A stretch of 52,638 nucleotides of DNA, taken from positions 7,563 through 60,200 of the forward strand of contig DHNW01000019.1 in NCBI GenBank assembly GCA_002407675.1, read 5' to 3'. A program made the position numbers and the translations under genes. This document shows positions 52,471 to 52,638 of this stretch, piece by piece. The DNA is from Ruminococcaceae bacterium UBA5406. Its GTDB lineage: Bacteria; Bacillota; Clostridia; Oscillospirales; Acutalibacteraceae. Numbering within the stretch: position 1 is the first letter of the stretch; each line of letters opens with the position of its first letter. The notes beneath the pieces were generated by a model. The model was given only the letters and a program-made list of their open reading frames with translations. It was not told the origin of the DNA and did not search any database.

Positions 52471-52638
52471 TCAGCTGTGGCCGATCAGCCACTTTGTCAG
52501 CTGCTCAGCGTCCATGGTCCCATTTGCCAGAGAAAATCCAACCTGAATCAGCTCCTCATCGGTGCAGTCAACATGAATCCCATTCAATTCAAGAAAAGTG
52601 AGCATGGCAAGAATGCCAATCCTCTTATTTCCATCTAC
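52471..52638 (-). CDS. Doc (Fic-fold, death-on-curing) toxin, 3' end only
   Basis: 55 codons remain, entering from the right edge on the minus strand. They contain most of the Fic motif as VDGNKRIG, followed by FLELNGIHVDCTDEEL and a C-terminal LTKWLIGHS, the usual end of Doc toxins, which phosphorylate elongation factor Tu. The N-terminus and any Phd-type antitoxin lie outside the window. It gives the element a second addiction system besides the type III locus. Confidence 0.8.
   Translation of the reverse strand, partial: VDGNKRIGILAMLTFLELNGIHVDCTDEELIQVGFSLANGTMDAEQLTKWLIGHS

Overview
The window looks like a low-to-mid G+C Clostridia chromosome, possibly Oscillospirales/Ruminococcaceae-like. 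The evidence is Shine-Dalgarno-led genes, consensus sigma-A promoters, a tryptophan T-box leader, a NiaR/NiaX pair, and a Firmicutes-type conjugation module with a MobP2-like relaxase. The taxonomic call is inference only.

Region 1 (about 0.1-13.2 kb, all minus strand) is a LacI-controlled sugar cluster. Reading downstream from the regulator it encodes: a NagB-like deaminase, a membrane protein, a sodium:solute symporter, an AGE-family epimerase, a ceramidase-like hydrolase, a SIS-domain protein, a NagA-like deacetylase, a UxuB-like reductase, mannonate dehydratase UxuA and a Gfo/Idh/MocA oxidoreductase. Amino-sugar and hexuronate enzymes together suggest use of an oligosaccharide holding both, such as a glycosaminoglycan fragment. 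The NagA and NagB homologues carry unusual active-site positions. From 13.1 to 14.1 kb there are palindromes and little coding.

Region 2 (14.1-19.6 kb) is housekeeping: a DUF1361 membrane protein, a gpx-trxB pair, niaR, niaX behind a 44-bp palindrome lying on its promoter, and a second sodium:solute symporter. Region 3 (19.95-26.9 kb) is a complete trp operon, trpE-trpGD-trpC-trpF-trpB-trpA, with TrpG and TrpD fused, preceded by a sigma-A promoter and a T-box with a UGG specifier. A tRNA-Arg(ACG) follows at 27.25 kb.

Region 4 (27.3-36.0 kb) is visibly more AT-rich and looks acquired. It has a hairpin-rich non-coding stretch, a type III restriction-modification pair (mod, res), an Mrr-type endonuclease gene broken by a single-base frameshift, a tyrosine recombinase, and a compact locus with every hallmark of a type III (protein-RNA) toxin-antitoxin system: strong promoter, two 46-nt tandem repeats each able to form an H-type pseudoknot, a terminator, then a 202-residue ToxN/AbiQ-like toxin.

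Region 5 (36.0-52.6 kb, all minus strand, running off the right edge) is the transfer module of an integrative conjugative element: lysozyme-M23 hydrolase, MobP2-like relaxase, ribbon-helix-helix accessory protein, candidate oriT, VirB4, VirB6-like, VirD4 and VirB2-like proteins, an ArdC-metalloprotease-TOPRIM primase fusion, a divergent VirB11/CpaF-like ATPase that may start at ATT, and the end of a Doc (Fic-fold) toxin cut by the window edge. The tRNA-Arg gene is a plausible integration site, but I saw no second copy of its 3' end, so the far boundary is probably outside the window.
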